Assembly (NCBI GenBank): GCA_028280285.1
Contig: JANQMA010000010.1
Coordinates: 1 to 42,509, forward strand
Origin: Candidatus Omnitrophota bacterium
Lineage (GTDB): Bacteria > Omnitrophota > Gorgyraeia > Zapsychrales > Zapsychraceae
Direction of reading: 5' to 3'
Length of the DNA: 42,509 bases
Within the stretch, counting starts at the first letter, position 1. Every line of letters begins with the position of its first letter. Made by a program: the position numbers and the translations under genes. Under the pieces are notes generated by a model, which was not told the DNA's origin, did no database searches, and saw only the letters and a list, made by a program, of their open reading frames with translations. Of this stretch, positions 14,564 to 24,258 are shown piece by piece.

Positions 14564-14567
14564 TATT

Positions 14568-15374
14568 ATGAAAATCATTGACCTTTCCTTACCAATCGAT
14601 GACGATTTAGTCGAAACGCATGACGCGACGATTGACCGTATCACGCATGCGGACGGTGTTGAGCATTTCAACTGGGTGGTGATGAATAAAAAGCCAGGCG
14701 GGCAGGAGGCTTTTGATAAGGGTGAGCGTGTGGCCACCAAAGAAGAGATTCCTGACGGAGAAATGCTCTCGCTTGAAATTGTCCACTCATCGGTGCATAT
14801 GGGAACACACGTTGATGCGCCGTTTCATTACGGCTCCACCTGTGAAGGCAAGCCGGCCAAACAAATTGAAGATGTCCCGCTTGAATGGTGTTATGGCCCG
14901 GGCGTTGTCCTCGATTTTACGCATATGGAATTTCCGGAAGTTATCACCAAAGATGAGATAGTTAAAGCACTAGACGCTATACGCTATACGCTAAAACCTA
15001 TGGACATTGTTTTATTAAATACCGGTGGCGATAAACGTTTAGGAACAGAAGATTATATTCATAAATATGTTGGGTGTATGCCGGACGCCATTGAATATTT
15101 GCTCGATCAAGGTATTAAGATGATTGGGATTGATACAATCGGTTTGGATCGTCCGTGCTTCGGCATGTTTAAAGAATTTTTGGATACAAAAGATAAAGAA
15201 AAAATCTGGCCATGTCATTTTCTTGGTCGCCAACGAGAATATTGCCATATGGAGCGTTTAGGCAATTTAAGCGCCATCCCAAAACCATTTGGGTTTACCA
15301 TTTCATGCCTGCCGGTGCGTGTGAAAGGCGCCGGAGCAGGTTGGTCGCGCGTTGTGGCGATTCTTGGAGACTAG
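14568..15374 (+). CDS. Putative metal-dependent cyclase (PF04199 type)
   Basis: A 268-residue protein of the putative-cyclase / kynurenine-formamidase-like family. The metal site HMGTHVDAPFHYG (H77, H81, D83, H87) is intact. In polyketide clusters this family includes cyclases; elsewhere it hydrolyses amides. Place between the ACP and a SRPBCC protein favours ring closure here. The ATG at 14568 follows a hairpin repeat; an upstream in-frame start is repeat-encoded. A run CTAGACG-CTATACG-CTATACG-CTAAA at about 14971-14996 reads in frame as LDAIRYTLKP and looks like an embedded AGCGTTT-family arm. The small secreted-peptide gene begins one base after the stop. Confidence 0.78.
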   Translation: MKIIDLSLPIDDDLVETHDATIDRITHADGVEHFNWVVMNKKPGGQEAFDKGERVATKEEIPDGEMLSLEIVHSSVHMGTHVDAPFHYGSTCEGKPAKQIEDVPLEWCYGPGVVLDFTHMEFPEVITKDEIVKALDAIRYTLKPMDIVLLNTGGDKRLGTEDYIHKYVGCMPDAIEYLLDQGIKMIGIDTIGLDRPCFGMFKEFLDTKDKEKIWPCHFLGRQREYCHMERLGNLSAIPKPFGFTISCLPVRVKGAGAGWSRVVAILGD

Positions 15375-15375
15375 T

Positions 15376-15681
15376 ATGAAAAATATTTTATCAATTTATT
15401 TGTCACTGATTTTTCTTTGTGTAATAAGTTCATACTCATTGGCTGAAAAGTCATTAGAAAGTGATGATAGTTTCCCTATTCAACGAGTGTTTCCTAATAA
15501 AATTGTTTATACAACTGACATGTCGGCGGATCAAGATTTGCTTAAAAAACATTGCGAGCAACAAAATGGTTTTTTTAATGAATGTGGGAGTGTTTGTGAT
15601 GATAGTTCTTCGGGTGTGTGTATAGCTGTTTGTGCATTTACATGTGAATTAAGGAATAAAAATAAGCTAGATAAAAACTAA
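15376..15681 (+). CDS. Small secreted Cys-rich protein
   Basis: A 101-residue protein with a signal peptide (MKNILSIYLSLIFLCVISSYSLA, likely cut before EKSLES). The mature part has six Cys, spaced C-x7-C-x3-C-x7-C-x3-C-x3-C (HCEQQNGFFNECGSVC then VCIAVCAFTC), suggesting three disulfides. I do not recognise the family with certainty. It starts one base after the cyclase stop, so it is co-transcribed with the PKS genes. AT-rich codon use differs from its neighbours and may mark a later insertion. A role in the pathway is not evident; a self-protection or export-related role would be speculation. Confidence 0.65.
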   Translation: MKNILSIYLSLIFLCVISSYSLAEKSLESDDSFPIQRVFPNKIVYTTDMSADQDLLKKHCEQQNGFFNECGSVCDDSSSGVCIAVCAFTCELRNKNKLDKN

Positions 15682-15716
15682 TGTTGGTGTTTAATTTGAC
15701 ATTATAGGAGGGTTAT

Positions 15717-16166
15717 ATGGGACATACACGTAATTCAATTTTAATCAATGCGCCGTTTCAAATCACGTTTGATGTATCGAATCACATTGAGCGGTGGACG
15801 GAGCTTTTTGGGGATGAGTATGTGAGCGCCGATGTTCTGGAGCGTAACGGCAATGAGATTACATTTCGTTTAACCGATGATGAAAATAAATCATGGGTGT
15901 CAAAACGCTGGTTGCACCCCGAGCATAAATTTGCCATTGCCTCGCGCCATGATCCGATGTTTCCGTTTACCTACATGAAAATCCTTTGGCTTTATGTGGA
16001 GCGCGATGGGGGAACGGAAATGATTTGGATGCAGGATTTTGAAATGGATCCGGGCTTTACCAAATTTACCGATGAGCAAATCGAAGGATTCATTAATGAG
16101 CATTCGCAGCATAATATGAAAATCTTTAAAGAAGTGATTGAGAAAGAAGCAGCGGCAACGGCGTAA
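15717..16166 (+). CDS. SRPBCC-family polyketide cyclase/aromatase-like protein
   Basis: A 149-residue protein with the START/Bet v1-like (SRPBCC) pattern: MGHTRNSILINAPFQITFDVSNHIERWTELF at the N terminus, a VLERNGNEITFRL strand pair, a W-rich middle and a long C-terminal helix (HSQHNMKIFKEVIEKEA). Members of this type in aromatic PKS clusters close and aromatise the polyketide ring. It has AGGAGGG 8 bp before the ATG at 15717. Together with the PF04199-type protein it gives the cluster two candidate cyclases. A lipid-transfer role is the alternative. Confidence 0.8.
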   Translation: MGHTRNSILINAPFQITFDVSNHIERWTELFGDEYVSADVLERNGNEITFRLTDDENKSWVSKRWLHPEHKFAIASRHDPMFPFTYMKILWLYVERDGGTEMIWMQDFEMDPGFTKFTDEQIEGFINEHSQHNMKIFKEVIEKEAAATA

Positions 16167-16181
16167 GATTGTGTAACATAA

Positions 16182-16240
16182 GTTTGTTTAATGTGTAAAG
16201 TTTAATGTTTATAAACTTTAAACATTGCACATTAAACAGA
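16182..16240. repeat. Hairpin repeat, GTTTAAT family (7-nt period)
   Basis: Left arm GTTTGTTTAATGTGTAAAG-TTTAATG; right arm AAACTTTAAACATTGCAC-ATTAAACAGAC. Same family as 18495-18561 and the single arm at 42190-42220. Confidence 0.85.
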
Positions 16241-16251
16241 CATATCAACAG

Positions 16252-16274
16252 GCGGCGAAAGCCGCTTTTTTATT
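16252..16274 (+). terminator. Intrinsic terminator directly before the MFS start codon
   Basis: GCGGC-GAAA-GCCGC followed by TTTTTTATT. The T-run runs right up to the ATG at 16275, leaving no room for a Shine-Dalgarno sequence, so it ends the upstream PKS transcript and may attenuate the exporter gene. Confidence 0.65.
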
Positions 16275-17399
16275 ATGAACAACAAGTCTATATATCTTCT
16301 CCTCTGCCTCGCAAGCGCAACCATCTTCTTTAACGTTGCGGCGATCTCGGCCATCCTGCCTGAAATTGCACGCGATTTATCTATCACTAATTTACTAACG
16401 TCGAAAATAATCCACTATTACATGATTCCTTATGGGATTGGCGCGCTTATCTATGCGCCGCTAACCAAATATATTACGTACCGACGAGCTTTGGTGTTTT
16501 CCCTGTGCTTTTTCGGTTTAGCGAATTTTATTTGTGCACAAGCCAATAATCTTTCACTGATTCTCATCGGACGGGCGCTTATGGGCTTAAGCGCATCGAG
16601 TGTTATTCCTTTAGGGCTTATGATCATTGGCGAATTGGCTGAGAAAAACATTCGCGGCCGGCTTGTCGGTGTGTTTTTCTCAACGACATTTTTTTCGTCG
16701 CTTATCGGTGTTATTTTAAGCGGAATCTTTTCCTGGCGGCTGGTTTTTTATGTACCGGCTGTCACTTCGATTATGCTGGCATTTCTGTTTATCTTTTTCG
16801 GGGAAGTTATAAGACACAGACACAGTGCCGAAATCAATTATTTCAAGGTGCTACGCGTTAAGGCGGTCTTTAAGGTCTTTGCCTTTATCTTTTTGATGAG
16901 TGCCTACTATCATGCAGTGCATAAATGGTACGGGATTTATCTGGATGAGGTTTATGGATTGGATAAATTTGCGATCAGTATGTTTTTTGTTGTCTCTAGC
17001 GTGGGAGGATTTTTCGGTCAAAACCTTGGCGGCTGGATTACGGATAAGAAGGGGCGTTTGTGGGCCTGTTTGATCGGGCTTGTGGGCCTTGGGATCTTTA
17101 TCATGCTTTTGGCCGGGCACTATACTCTATATATATTAGGAGTAATAATAGCTTTAATATCGGTATTCTGGACGATAGGGCATAATGGGATATCGACCGT
17201 GATTACTGACTTTCCCGATGCGATGCGTCCGGCCGTGGCCAGCCTTAATTCTTCGGTCCGCTTTATTAGTGGAGGCTTAGGTTTCTGGATTTCTTCCTTT
17301 TTTGTGGCCCAAAATTTCTCATTGACATTTCTATCAATAGGTATTCTAATAGTGTTACTAATACCTATTATAAATAATATTATATATATAGAGAGGTAA
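16275..17399 (+). CDS. MFS transporter
   Basis: A 374-residue, highly hydrophobic protein of the major facilitator superfamily. It has about 10-12 membrane segments, GRALMGLSASSVIPLGLMIIGELA in the fourth segment area and a loop GGWITDKKGRLW between segments of the second half (the D-x-x-G-R-x motif). This points to a drug/metabolite:H+ antiporter that would export the polyketide. It lies between the SRPBCC protein and the SDR and is preceded by a terminator (16252-16274) with no visible ribosome-binding site. At 374 residues it is slightly shorter than most MFS exporters. Confidence 0.85.
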   Translation: MNNKSIYLLLCLASATIFFNVAAISAILPEIARDLSITNLLTSKIIHYYMIPYGIGALIYAPLTKYITYRRALVFSLCFFGLANFICAQANNLSLILIGRALMGLSASSVIPLGLMIIGELAEKNIRGRLVGVFFSTTFFSSLIGVILSGIFSWRLVFYVPAVTSIMLAFLFIFFGEVIRHRHSAEINYFKVLRVKAVFKVFAFIFLMSAYYHAVHKWYGIYLDEVYGLDKFAISMFFVVSSVGGFFGQNLGGWITDKKGRLWACLIGLVGLGIFIMLLAGHYTLYILGVIIALISVFWTIGHNGISTVITDFPDAMRPAVASLNSSVRFISGGLGFWISSFFVAQNFSLTFLSIGILIVLLIPIINNIIYIER

Positions 17400-17406
17400 A
17401 ACATAG

Positions 17407-18177
17407 ATGGATTTACCAGGTAAAACAGCAGTCATTACAGGAGCAAGCAAGGGCATCGGCAAGGCCATTGCCGCGCGTTTGGCGGCCAGTGGCGTTAATG
17501 TGGTTCTAGCTGCGCGCACACAAGCAACGCTTGATCAAACCGTTGCTGAGATTAATGAAAGAGGCAGCGGCAAAGCACTTGGGGTTGCCTGTGATGTAGG
17601 TAAGATGGAAGACCTCGAAAATCTCGTTAATACAACCAAGTCCGCATTCGGGCCTGTTGATATATTAGTGAACAATGCGGGGGTTACTTCGCAGTTCGCC
17701 TTTAATGAACAACCATTCGAAGAGTTTGAAAAACTGGTGCACACCAATTATCTGGGATATGTGCGTCTTATTCGTTTGGTGATTAATGACATGATTGAGC
17801 GCAAGCAAGGCGCGATTATTAATTCGGTGTCCGGTTCAACACTTGTTGATCCTATACCGCGTGACTTTCTTGTTTACAGTTCTCTTAAACATGGTTTAAG
17901 AAAATTCTTAAAAGGACTTTTTTGGTCGATGCGTGATCACGGAATTAAAGTCACAACTTTACTTCCCGGTGTGACCGATTCTGATTTGACAAGTTCTTTA
18001 AAAGATATTACACAAGAACAATCGGAGCGTTTAATGGATCCGGAAACGGTTGTGGATATGGTGATGTATGCGCTATCCGTTCCGGTGAATGCATGTCCGC
18101 TGGAACTTGCTGTTATCAATCAGCAGACTCCTTGGACAAAGCCGACCATTGATTTTAAGCAGCAGTTAGCTAAGTAG
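17407..18177 (+). CDS. SDR-family ketoreductase
   Basis: A 256-residue short-chain dehydrogenase/reductase: cofactor motif TGASKGIG at residues 11-18, NNAG near 89, and the catalytic Ser142, Tyr157 and Lys161 in YSSLKHG. The length and layout fit FabG-like ketoreductases. In the cluster it would reduce a keto group of the polyketide. The ATG at 17407 follows AGAGAGGTAAAAC, a good ribosome-binding site. Confidence 0.85.
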   Translation: MDLPGKTAVITGASKGIGKAIAARLAASGVNVVLAARTQATLDQTVAEINERGSGKALGVACDVGKMEDLENLVNTTKSAFGPVDILVNNAGVTSQFAFNEQPFEEFEKLVHTNYLGYVRLIRLVINDMIERKQGAIINSVSGSTLVDPIPRDFLVYSSLKHGLRKFLKGLFWSMRDHGIKVTTLLPGVTDSDLTSSLKDITQEQSERLMDPETVVDMVMYALSVPVNACPLELAVINQQTPWTKPTIDFKQQLAK

Positions 18178-18203
18178 GGGCGACCCGCCGGGTCGCCCGT
18201 ACA
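18177..18203. repeat. Hairpin GGGGCGACCC-GCC-GGGTCGCCC
   Basis: A perfect GC-rich inverted repeat starting at the SDR stop codon (TAG). No T-run follows, so it is probably a dispersed repeat rather than a terminator. It lacks the heptamer substructure of the other copies. Confidence 0.65.
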
Positions 18204-18242
18204 TTCATATTTAGCATATTTTGTGAAAGGGGGTGATAGACG

Positions 18243-18476
18243 ATGGACAAAACAGTCGCAACGTTTAAGAAAAACAAATTCCAGGAAATCCGTGTCGGTA
18301 TCCGGGAATTTAAAGGCAATGACTTAATCGATATCCGTACCTGGACGCTAACACAAGGAACAGAAGAAATGGTTCCAACAGCCAAAGGTGTATCGATTAA
18401 TATTCATCTGCTGGAAGATTTAAAATCAGCCATTGCAAAAGTAGAAGGCATTTTAAAAGAAAAGAAAATGGTGTGA
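18243..18476 (+). CDS. PC4/p15-like transcriptional coactivator domain protein
   Basis: A 77-residue protein matching the PC4 (transcriptional coactivator p15) single-stranded-nucleic-acid-binding domain: FKKNKFQEIRVGIREFKGNDLIDIRTW for the beta sheet and a C-terminal helix (VSINIHLLEDLKSAIAKVEGILKEK). It has AAAGGGGG 10 bp before the ATG at 18243. It sits between the ketoreductase and amidohydrolase genes and could be a local regulator or simply a housekeeping nucleic-acid binder. The hairpin repeat at 18495 follows. Confidence 0.75.
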   Translation: MDKTVATFKKNKFQEIRVGIREFKGNDLIDIRTWTLTQGTEEMVPTAKGVSINIHLLEDLKSAIAKVEGILKEKKMV

Positions 18477-18494
18477 GCAGTTTTTAGAAACAGG

Positions 18495-18561
18495 GTGTTT
18501 AAAGTTTAATGTTTAATGTGTGTAAATCTTGGTTAAACTTTAAACAATAAACATTAAACAA
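18495..18561. repeat. Hairpin repeat, GTTTAAT family (7-nt period)
   Basis: Left arm GTGTTTAAA-GTTTAAT-GTTTAAT-GTGTG; right arm TTAAACTTTAAACAATAAACATTAAAC. Confidence 0.85.
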
Positions 18562-18584
18562 ATTTATTGCATTGTTTGAAAAAT

Positions 18585-19499
18585 ATGTCAGGTTTTATTG
18601 ATGCTCACTCTCATTACATGCCTCCGAAGGTGGCCGAGCATACTATGTTCTTTAAAGTGGGTTGGTCTGATGTTGACGGACAACTCAAACTGATGGATGA
18701 ACATGGTGTTGAAAAAGCGGCCTTGCTTTATCCTACCAGTGATGCGCACCTCAATCTTTCCGGCGGATGGCAGGAGCTTTCCAAAATTTACAATGATGAA
18801 ATTTCCGCGGTAGTCAAAAAATATCCCGGCCGTTTTATCGGTGCCGGTATTCTTCCGATCGGTTCGCCTGAACATTATGTCCCGACAATTAGTGCTATGC
18901 ATGAGGCGGGTTTAAGTATGCTCTCTTTAGCTTCAAGTTATGATGGTGTCTATCTAAGCGATGAACAATTTTATCCGGTGTTTGAGGCTTGCGCAAAAAT
19001 CAATATGCCGATTCATATCCATTCGCAAATTATCAACCCTATAGGAGAAGACAGGGTTAAAGATCCGTTATTATCCCCTGTTTTAGAGTATGTTTTTGAC
19101 GTTTCCATCTGTGCCGGCAAAATGATGATGGAAGGTGTTTTTTCAAGGTTTCCTAAAACCAGCTTTATATTCGCCCATTACGGGGGTGTTTTGCCCCTTG
19201 TTCGCGAGCGCTTTGATACGACCTATACGATGCTCCGTGGCCGTGAATTTGTGAAGGATTTGGGGGGCAAACCCAGTGAATTTTTCAAGAATCTTTATTT
19301 CGATACAAGCGGTTCCAAGTCGCCGGCGTCACTGGCCTGCGCTCTGGAGCTGACGGACGCGGATCACATTATTTTCGGCAGTGACTATCCGGCGAATAAG
19401 GATTTTAAGGGGGCGCTTAATGTCATTTCCGAATTCGATTTGTCGGAAATATCTAAAAAAATGATTACCACAAATCCACTTCTGGCCAATCTTGCCTAG
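18585..19499 (+). CDS. Amidohydrolase-2 family enzyme
   Basis: A 304-residue TIM-barrel protein of the amidohydrolase-2 family. Metal-site residues are visible: FIDAHSHY (H8, H10), MPIHIHS (H144, H146), FAHYGG (H198) and FGSDYP (D267). The family includes decarboxylases of aromatic acids (ACMSD, gamma-resorcylate decarboxylase) and hydrolases. A decarboxylation or ring-modifying step on an aromatic polyketide is an attractive inference. It is the last gene before the rRNA operon. The start at the ATG at 18585 is preferred over a TTG at 18567. No clear terminator follows; the rRNA promoter begins at 19562. Confidence 0.82.
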   Translation: MSGFIDAHSHYMPPKVAEHTMFFKVGWSDVDGQLKLMDEHGVEKAALLYPTSDAHLNLSGGWQELSKIYNDEISAVVKKYPGRFIGAGILPIGSPEHYVPTISAMHEAGLSMLSLASSYDGVYLSDEQFYPVFEACAKINMPIHIHSQIINPIGEDRVKDPLLSPVLEYVFDVSICAGKMMMEGVFSRFPKTSFIFAHYGGVLPLVRERFDTTYTMLRGREFVKDLGGKPSEFFKNLYFDTSGSKSPASLACALELTDADHIIFGSDYPANKDFKGALNVISEFDLSEISKKMITTNPLLANLA

Positions 19500-19561
19500 T
19501 CTCGACGAGAAATTGCTTAAAACCCATATTCAACAAAAATAAAATTAGTTGAAAAAAGCGG

Positions 19562-19589
19562 TTGACATATTGACACTTAGCCCTATAAT
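19562..19589 (+). promoter_or_regulatory. rRNA operon promoter P1
   Basis: TTGACA at 19562-19567, 16-bp spacer, TATAAT at 19584-19589: full consensus at both boxes. The transcript would first meet the hairpin at 19648-19668. Confidence 0.75.
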
Positions 19590-19668
19590 GGAGCTTCCTC
19601 TCTGGGGGATATTGATCTTTATTGCACAGCTTTAAGTCACTGAAAATGCCCTAATTTAGGGCCTTTTT
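19590..19668 (+). ncRNA. Possible short leader RNA ended by a hairpin + T-run
   Basis: Between P1 and P2 lies GCCCT-AATTT-AGGGC (19648-19662) followed by CTTTTTC, a weak intrinsic terminator. A transcript from P1 (about 19596) ending here would be about 70 nt. It may be a small RNA, or just an rRNA leader read through with antitermination. Confidence 0.3.
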
Positions 19669-19707
19669 CAAATATTCCGCATAGGGGAGAATGTACCTAA
19701 AAAAGCC

Positions 19708-19736
19708 TTGACAAAAAAGGTCAAGTTAGGTATATT
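19708..19736 (+). promoter_or_regulatory. rRNA operon promoter P2
   Basis: TTGACA at 19708-19713, 17-bp spacer, TATATT at 19731-19736. Start would be near 19743, just before a palindrome with a T-run. Confidence 0.75.
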
Positions 19737-19748
19737 TTACAAACTTGT

Positions 19749-19773
19749 CACCCAAATTTGGGTGGCGTTTTTG
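19749..19773 (+). terminator. Palindrome with T-run in the rRNA leader
   Basis: CACCCAAATTTGGGTG is a perfect 16-bp palindrome followed by GCGTTTTTG. It lies about 6 nt after the predicted P2 start and before boxA, so it resembles an attenuator that full rRNA transcription must pass. Confidence 0.4.
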
Positions 19774-19779
19774 TGAACG

Positions 19780-19789
19780 ATCTTTGACA
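19780..19789 (+). promoter_or_regulatory. boxA-like antitermination site before 16S
   Basis: ATCTTTGACA resembles the CTCTTTAACA boxA core of rRNA leaders, and the same core TTCTTTGACAA occurs before 23S at 22148. Confidence 0.45.
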
Positions 19790-19853
19790 TTTATTGTCTA
19801 TTTTTCAACAACCAATTCAGTACAATACTTTGAACACAAACAAAGCCAAGTTA

Positions 19854-21427
<1,574 letters not shown>

Positions 21428-21589
21428 TATTAATTTTATTTAAATTTATGGAGCGTGTAAGCGCGAACATAAATTTTAGTAAAATTATCCCGAGGAATGA
21501 AATGACGAGGGGTTACCTCAAAACATTTTTCGTGGGCTGAAATAAGGCTAGAAAATTTAAAACCTAAGAACTTGTACATTCATTAGGTG

Positions 21590-21617
21590 TTAATCAAATT
21601 ATTGATTAATTTTTTTG
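21590..21617 (+). terminator. Terminator-like hairpin in the 16S-tRNA spacer
   Basis: TTAATCA pairs with TGATTAA across AATTAT and is followed by a run of T to 21616. It is AT-rich and weak, but in an rRNA spacer it would need antitermination or could reduce 23S relative to 16S. Confidence 0.35.
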
Positions 21618-21681
21618 TCTCACAAAAGTCAATAACAAATAAGTTATTTCGAATTCTTCGAGATGGCTTGGCTTCTTATAT

Positions 21682-21742
21682 TGTGATCTGTGGTCTGTGT
21701 TCAGTGATCTGAGCACAGGTCACCGACCACCGAACACTGATA
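21682..21742. repeat. Hairpin repeat in the rRNA spacer, GTGGTCT family
   Basis: Left arm GTGATCT-GTGGTCT-GTGTTCA-GTGATCT; right arm GAGCACAG-GTCACC-GACCACC-GAACACTGAT. It ends 4 bp before tRNA-Ile, so the repeat is tolerated inside the rRNA precursor. The rest of the spacer (21428-21681) shows no gene. Confidence 0.88.
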
Positions 21743-21746
21743 TTAC

Positions 21747-21823
21747 GGGCCCGTAGCTCAGTTGGTTAGAGCACCGTGCTGATAACGCGGGGGTCAGCGG
21801 TTCGAATCCTCTCGGGCCCACCA
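21747..21823 (+). tRNA. tRNA-Ile (GAT)
   Basis: 77 nt; acceptor GGGCCCG/CGGGCCC, discriminator A, CCA encoded, anticodon GAT in GCTGATAACGC, T loop TTCGAAT. Standard 16S-23S spacer tRNA. Confidence 0.96.
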
Positions 21824-21825
21824 TT

Positions 21826-21890
21826 GTAGCGTACAGTTTCTAGCGGTTAGCGGATAGTTATTTCTAAACGCTATACGCTGAACGCTAATG
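21826..21890. repeat. Hairpin repeat between tRNA-Ile and tRNA-Ala, AGCGTTT family
   Basis: Left part GTAGCGTACAG-TTTCTAGCGG-TTAGCGG; right part CTAAACG-CTATACG-CTGAACG-CTAA. It is the same family as 5899-5975. Confidence 0.82.
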
Positions 21891-21898
21891 ACTTTAAT

Positions 21899-21974
21899 GG
21901 GGCTGTAGCTCAGTTGGGAGAGCGCCTGATTTGCATTCAGGAGGTCGCAAGTTCGATCCTTGTCAGCTCCACCA
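21899..21974 (+). tRNA. tRNA-Ala (TGC)
   Basis: 76 nt; acceptor GGGGCTG/CAGCTCC with one G-T pair, discriminator A, CCA encoded, anticodon TGC in GATTTGCATTC. Second spacer tRNA. Confidence 0.96.
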
Positions 21975-22089
21975 AGCTTAAGTAAGGCGGAGCCAATAGA
22001 CAATAAATTATAATAAATTTTATAGAGTCATCGCGACGCACTACGATTTTGTGCAATAAGGCGAAATCAATTGACCGACGATGACCTTT

Positions 22090-22146
22090 AACTCCGACAC
22101 TTTACTAAGGTCGGAGTTAATCCGACTCAGTAGACGTCGGATTAAA
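22090..22146. repeat. Hairpin repeat in the tRNA-23S spacer, GTCGGA family
   Basis: AACTCCGAC/GTCGGAGTT forms one stem and AATCCGAC/GTCGGATT a second. Same motif as the array at 6202-6288. Confidence 0.7.
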
Positions 22147-22147
22147 G

Positions 22148-22158
22148 TTCTTTGACAA
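22148..22158 (+). promoter_or_regulatory. boxA-like site before 23S
   Basis: TTCTTTGACAA, matching the copy at 19780 in front of 16S; expected for rRNA antitermination. Confidence 0.45.
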
Positions 22159-22197
22159 TTATGTAATGAAAATAACAGGTAAAGAGACATCAAGGAA

Positions 22198-22240
22198 GTG
22201 CAGCAATGCACGACCTGATAAGTACGCGCAGCAATGCGCG
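22198..22240 (+). other. Two mini-hairpins with identical AGCAAT loops
   Basis: GTGC-AGCAAT-GCAC (22198-22211) and CGCGC-AGCAAT-GCGCG (22225-22240) occur in tandem just before the 23S gene, perhaps as processing signals. Confidence 0.4.
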
Positions 22241-22360
22241 ACTACAATTTCTACTAAATAGTAATGTCAAGCTACTAAGAGTTTATGGTGGATGACTTGG
22301 TAGATTCAGGCGATGAAGGACGTGGTAAGCAGCGATATGCTTCGGGGAGTTGCAAGCAAA

Positions 22361-22393
<33 letters not shown>

Positions 22394-23405
22394 ACCCAGG
22401 GTTATACCTGGGTATCCTAAAGTGAATACATAGCTTTGGGAGGCGAACGTGGCGAATTGAAACATCTAAGTAGCCACAGGAAGAGAAACCGTAAGGGATT
22501 CCCCCAGTAGCGGCGAGCGAAAAGGGAACAGGCTAAACCAACGCGTTTACGTGTTGGGGTTGCGGGACTACAATGTGGGACTCAGAGAGGTAGTCGAAGT
22601 GTTTGGAAAATCACACCAAAGAGGGTGAAAGTCCTGTAGACGAAACTTCGAAGAGCCCTAGTAGGATCCCAAGTATGGCGGGGCACGGGAAACCCTGTCA
22701 GAATCTAGCCCGACCATGGGCTAAGCCTAAATACTCGAATCTGACCGAAAGTGAACCAGTACCGTGAGGGAACGTTGAAAAGAACCCCGGGAGGGGAGTG
22801 AAATAGAACCTAAAACCATAAACTTACAAGCGGTCGAAGCCCTATGTCCGCCACACTTCGTGGCGGGAACGGGTGACGGCGTACCTTTAGCATAATGGAC
22901 TGACGAGTTAATGTATGTTGCAAGCTTAAGGACTTCTGGTCCGCAGGCGTAGCGAAAGCGAGTGTGAATAGCGCGACAAAGTAACATGTATTAGACGCGA
23001 AGCCAAGTGATCTATCCATGGCCAGGTTGAAGCTTTGAGAAATCAAAGTGGAGGACCGAACCCACCTAGGTTGAAAACTGGGGGGATGAGCTGTGGATCG
23101 GAGTGAAAGGCTAATCAAACTTGGTAATAGCTCGTTCTCCCCGAAACAGTTCTAGGACTGGCCTCGAGTAAAGAGGATAGCAGGGGTAGAGATACTGATT
23201 GGGCTAGGGGGCACACCAGCCTACCAACCCCAACCAAACTCCGAATACTGCTATCTGTTCCTCGGGAGTTAGACCGTGCGGGCTAAGCTGCACGGTCGAA
23301 AGGGAAACAGCCCAGACCATCGGTTAAGGTCCCTAATATACACTAAGTGGTAAAGGAAGTGAGATCACATAGACAGCCAGGATGTTGGCCCAGAGGCAGC
23401 CATCA

Positions 23406-23442
<37 letters not shown>

Positions 23443-24223
23443 TTGCGCCGAAAATGATCGGGGCTCAAGTGTATAACCGAAACCATGGCTTCACTATAAT
23501 CTGCGGATTATATGAGGGGTAGGGGAGCGTAGTACTAAGCGTTGAAGGCATACCGTGAGGAGTGCTGGAGTAAGTACTAGTGACTATGTCAGTATAAGTA
23601 GCGAAAACTACGGCGAGAAACCGTAGCACCGAAAATCCAAGGTTTCCTGGGGAAGGTTAATCCGCCCAGGGTTAGTCGGGCCTAAGGCGAGGCCGAAAGG
23701 CGTAGTCGATGGACAACAGGTTAATATTCCTGTACTAGTTATATTTGTTATTCTTATCGTGACGGATGAGGATAGGTGATGCAGACTGTTGGATATGTCT
23801 GTCTAAGCGTGTAGGGTTGGTGGCGACATCAATCAGAGGCGCGATGGGGACTCGATTCTACGGATGAGGGGAAGTCACTGATTCCATGGTTCCAAGAAAA
23901 GCCGGTAAGCTAGGATATAACTACCCGTACCGTAAACCAACACAGGTAGATACCCAGAATATGGGAAGGTGCTCGAGATAACTCTTCTTAAGGAACTCGG
24001 CAAAATTGCCCCGTAACTTCGGGATAAGGGGTGCCTTCTGATTGTAGAGCTTCGCGCTCAAAGGTTGGGAGGCCACAGTAAAGACGCTCGGGCGACTGTT
24101 TAGTAAAAACACAGCACTCTGCGAAGTCGAAAGACAATGTATAGGGTGTGACACCTGCCCGGTGCTGGAAGGTTAAGTGGAGCGGTTATCCTCTTGAAGG
24201 AGAAGCTGCGAAATGAAGCCCCA

Positions 24224-24258
<35 letters not shown>

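Noticed and set aside
10080-18177. Aryl polyene cluster instead of aromatic type II PKS
   Set aside because: Considered because of KS pair, ACP and ketoreductase, but no dehydratase, thioesterase or acyltransferase typical of that set is present, while cyclase-type proteins are. Not fully excluded.
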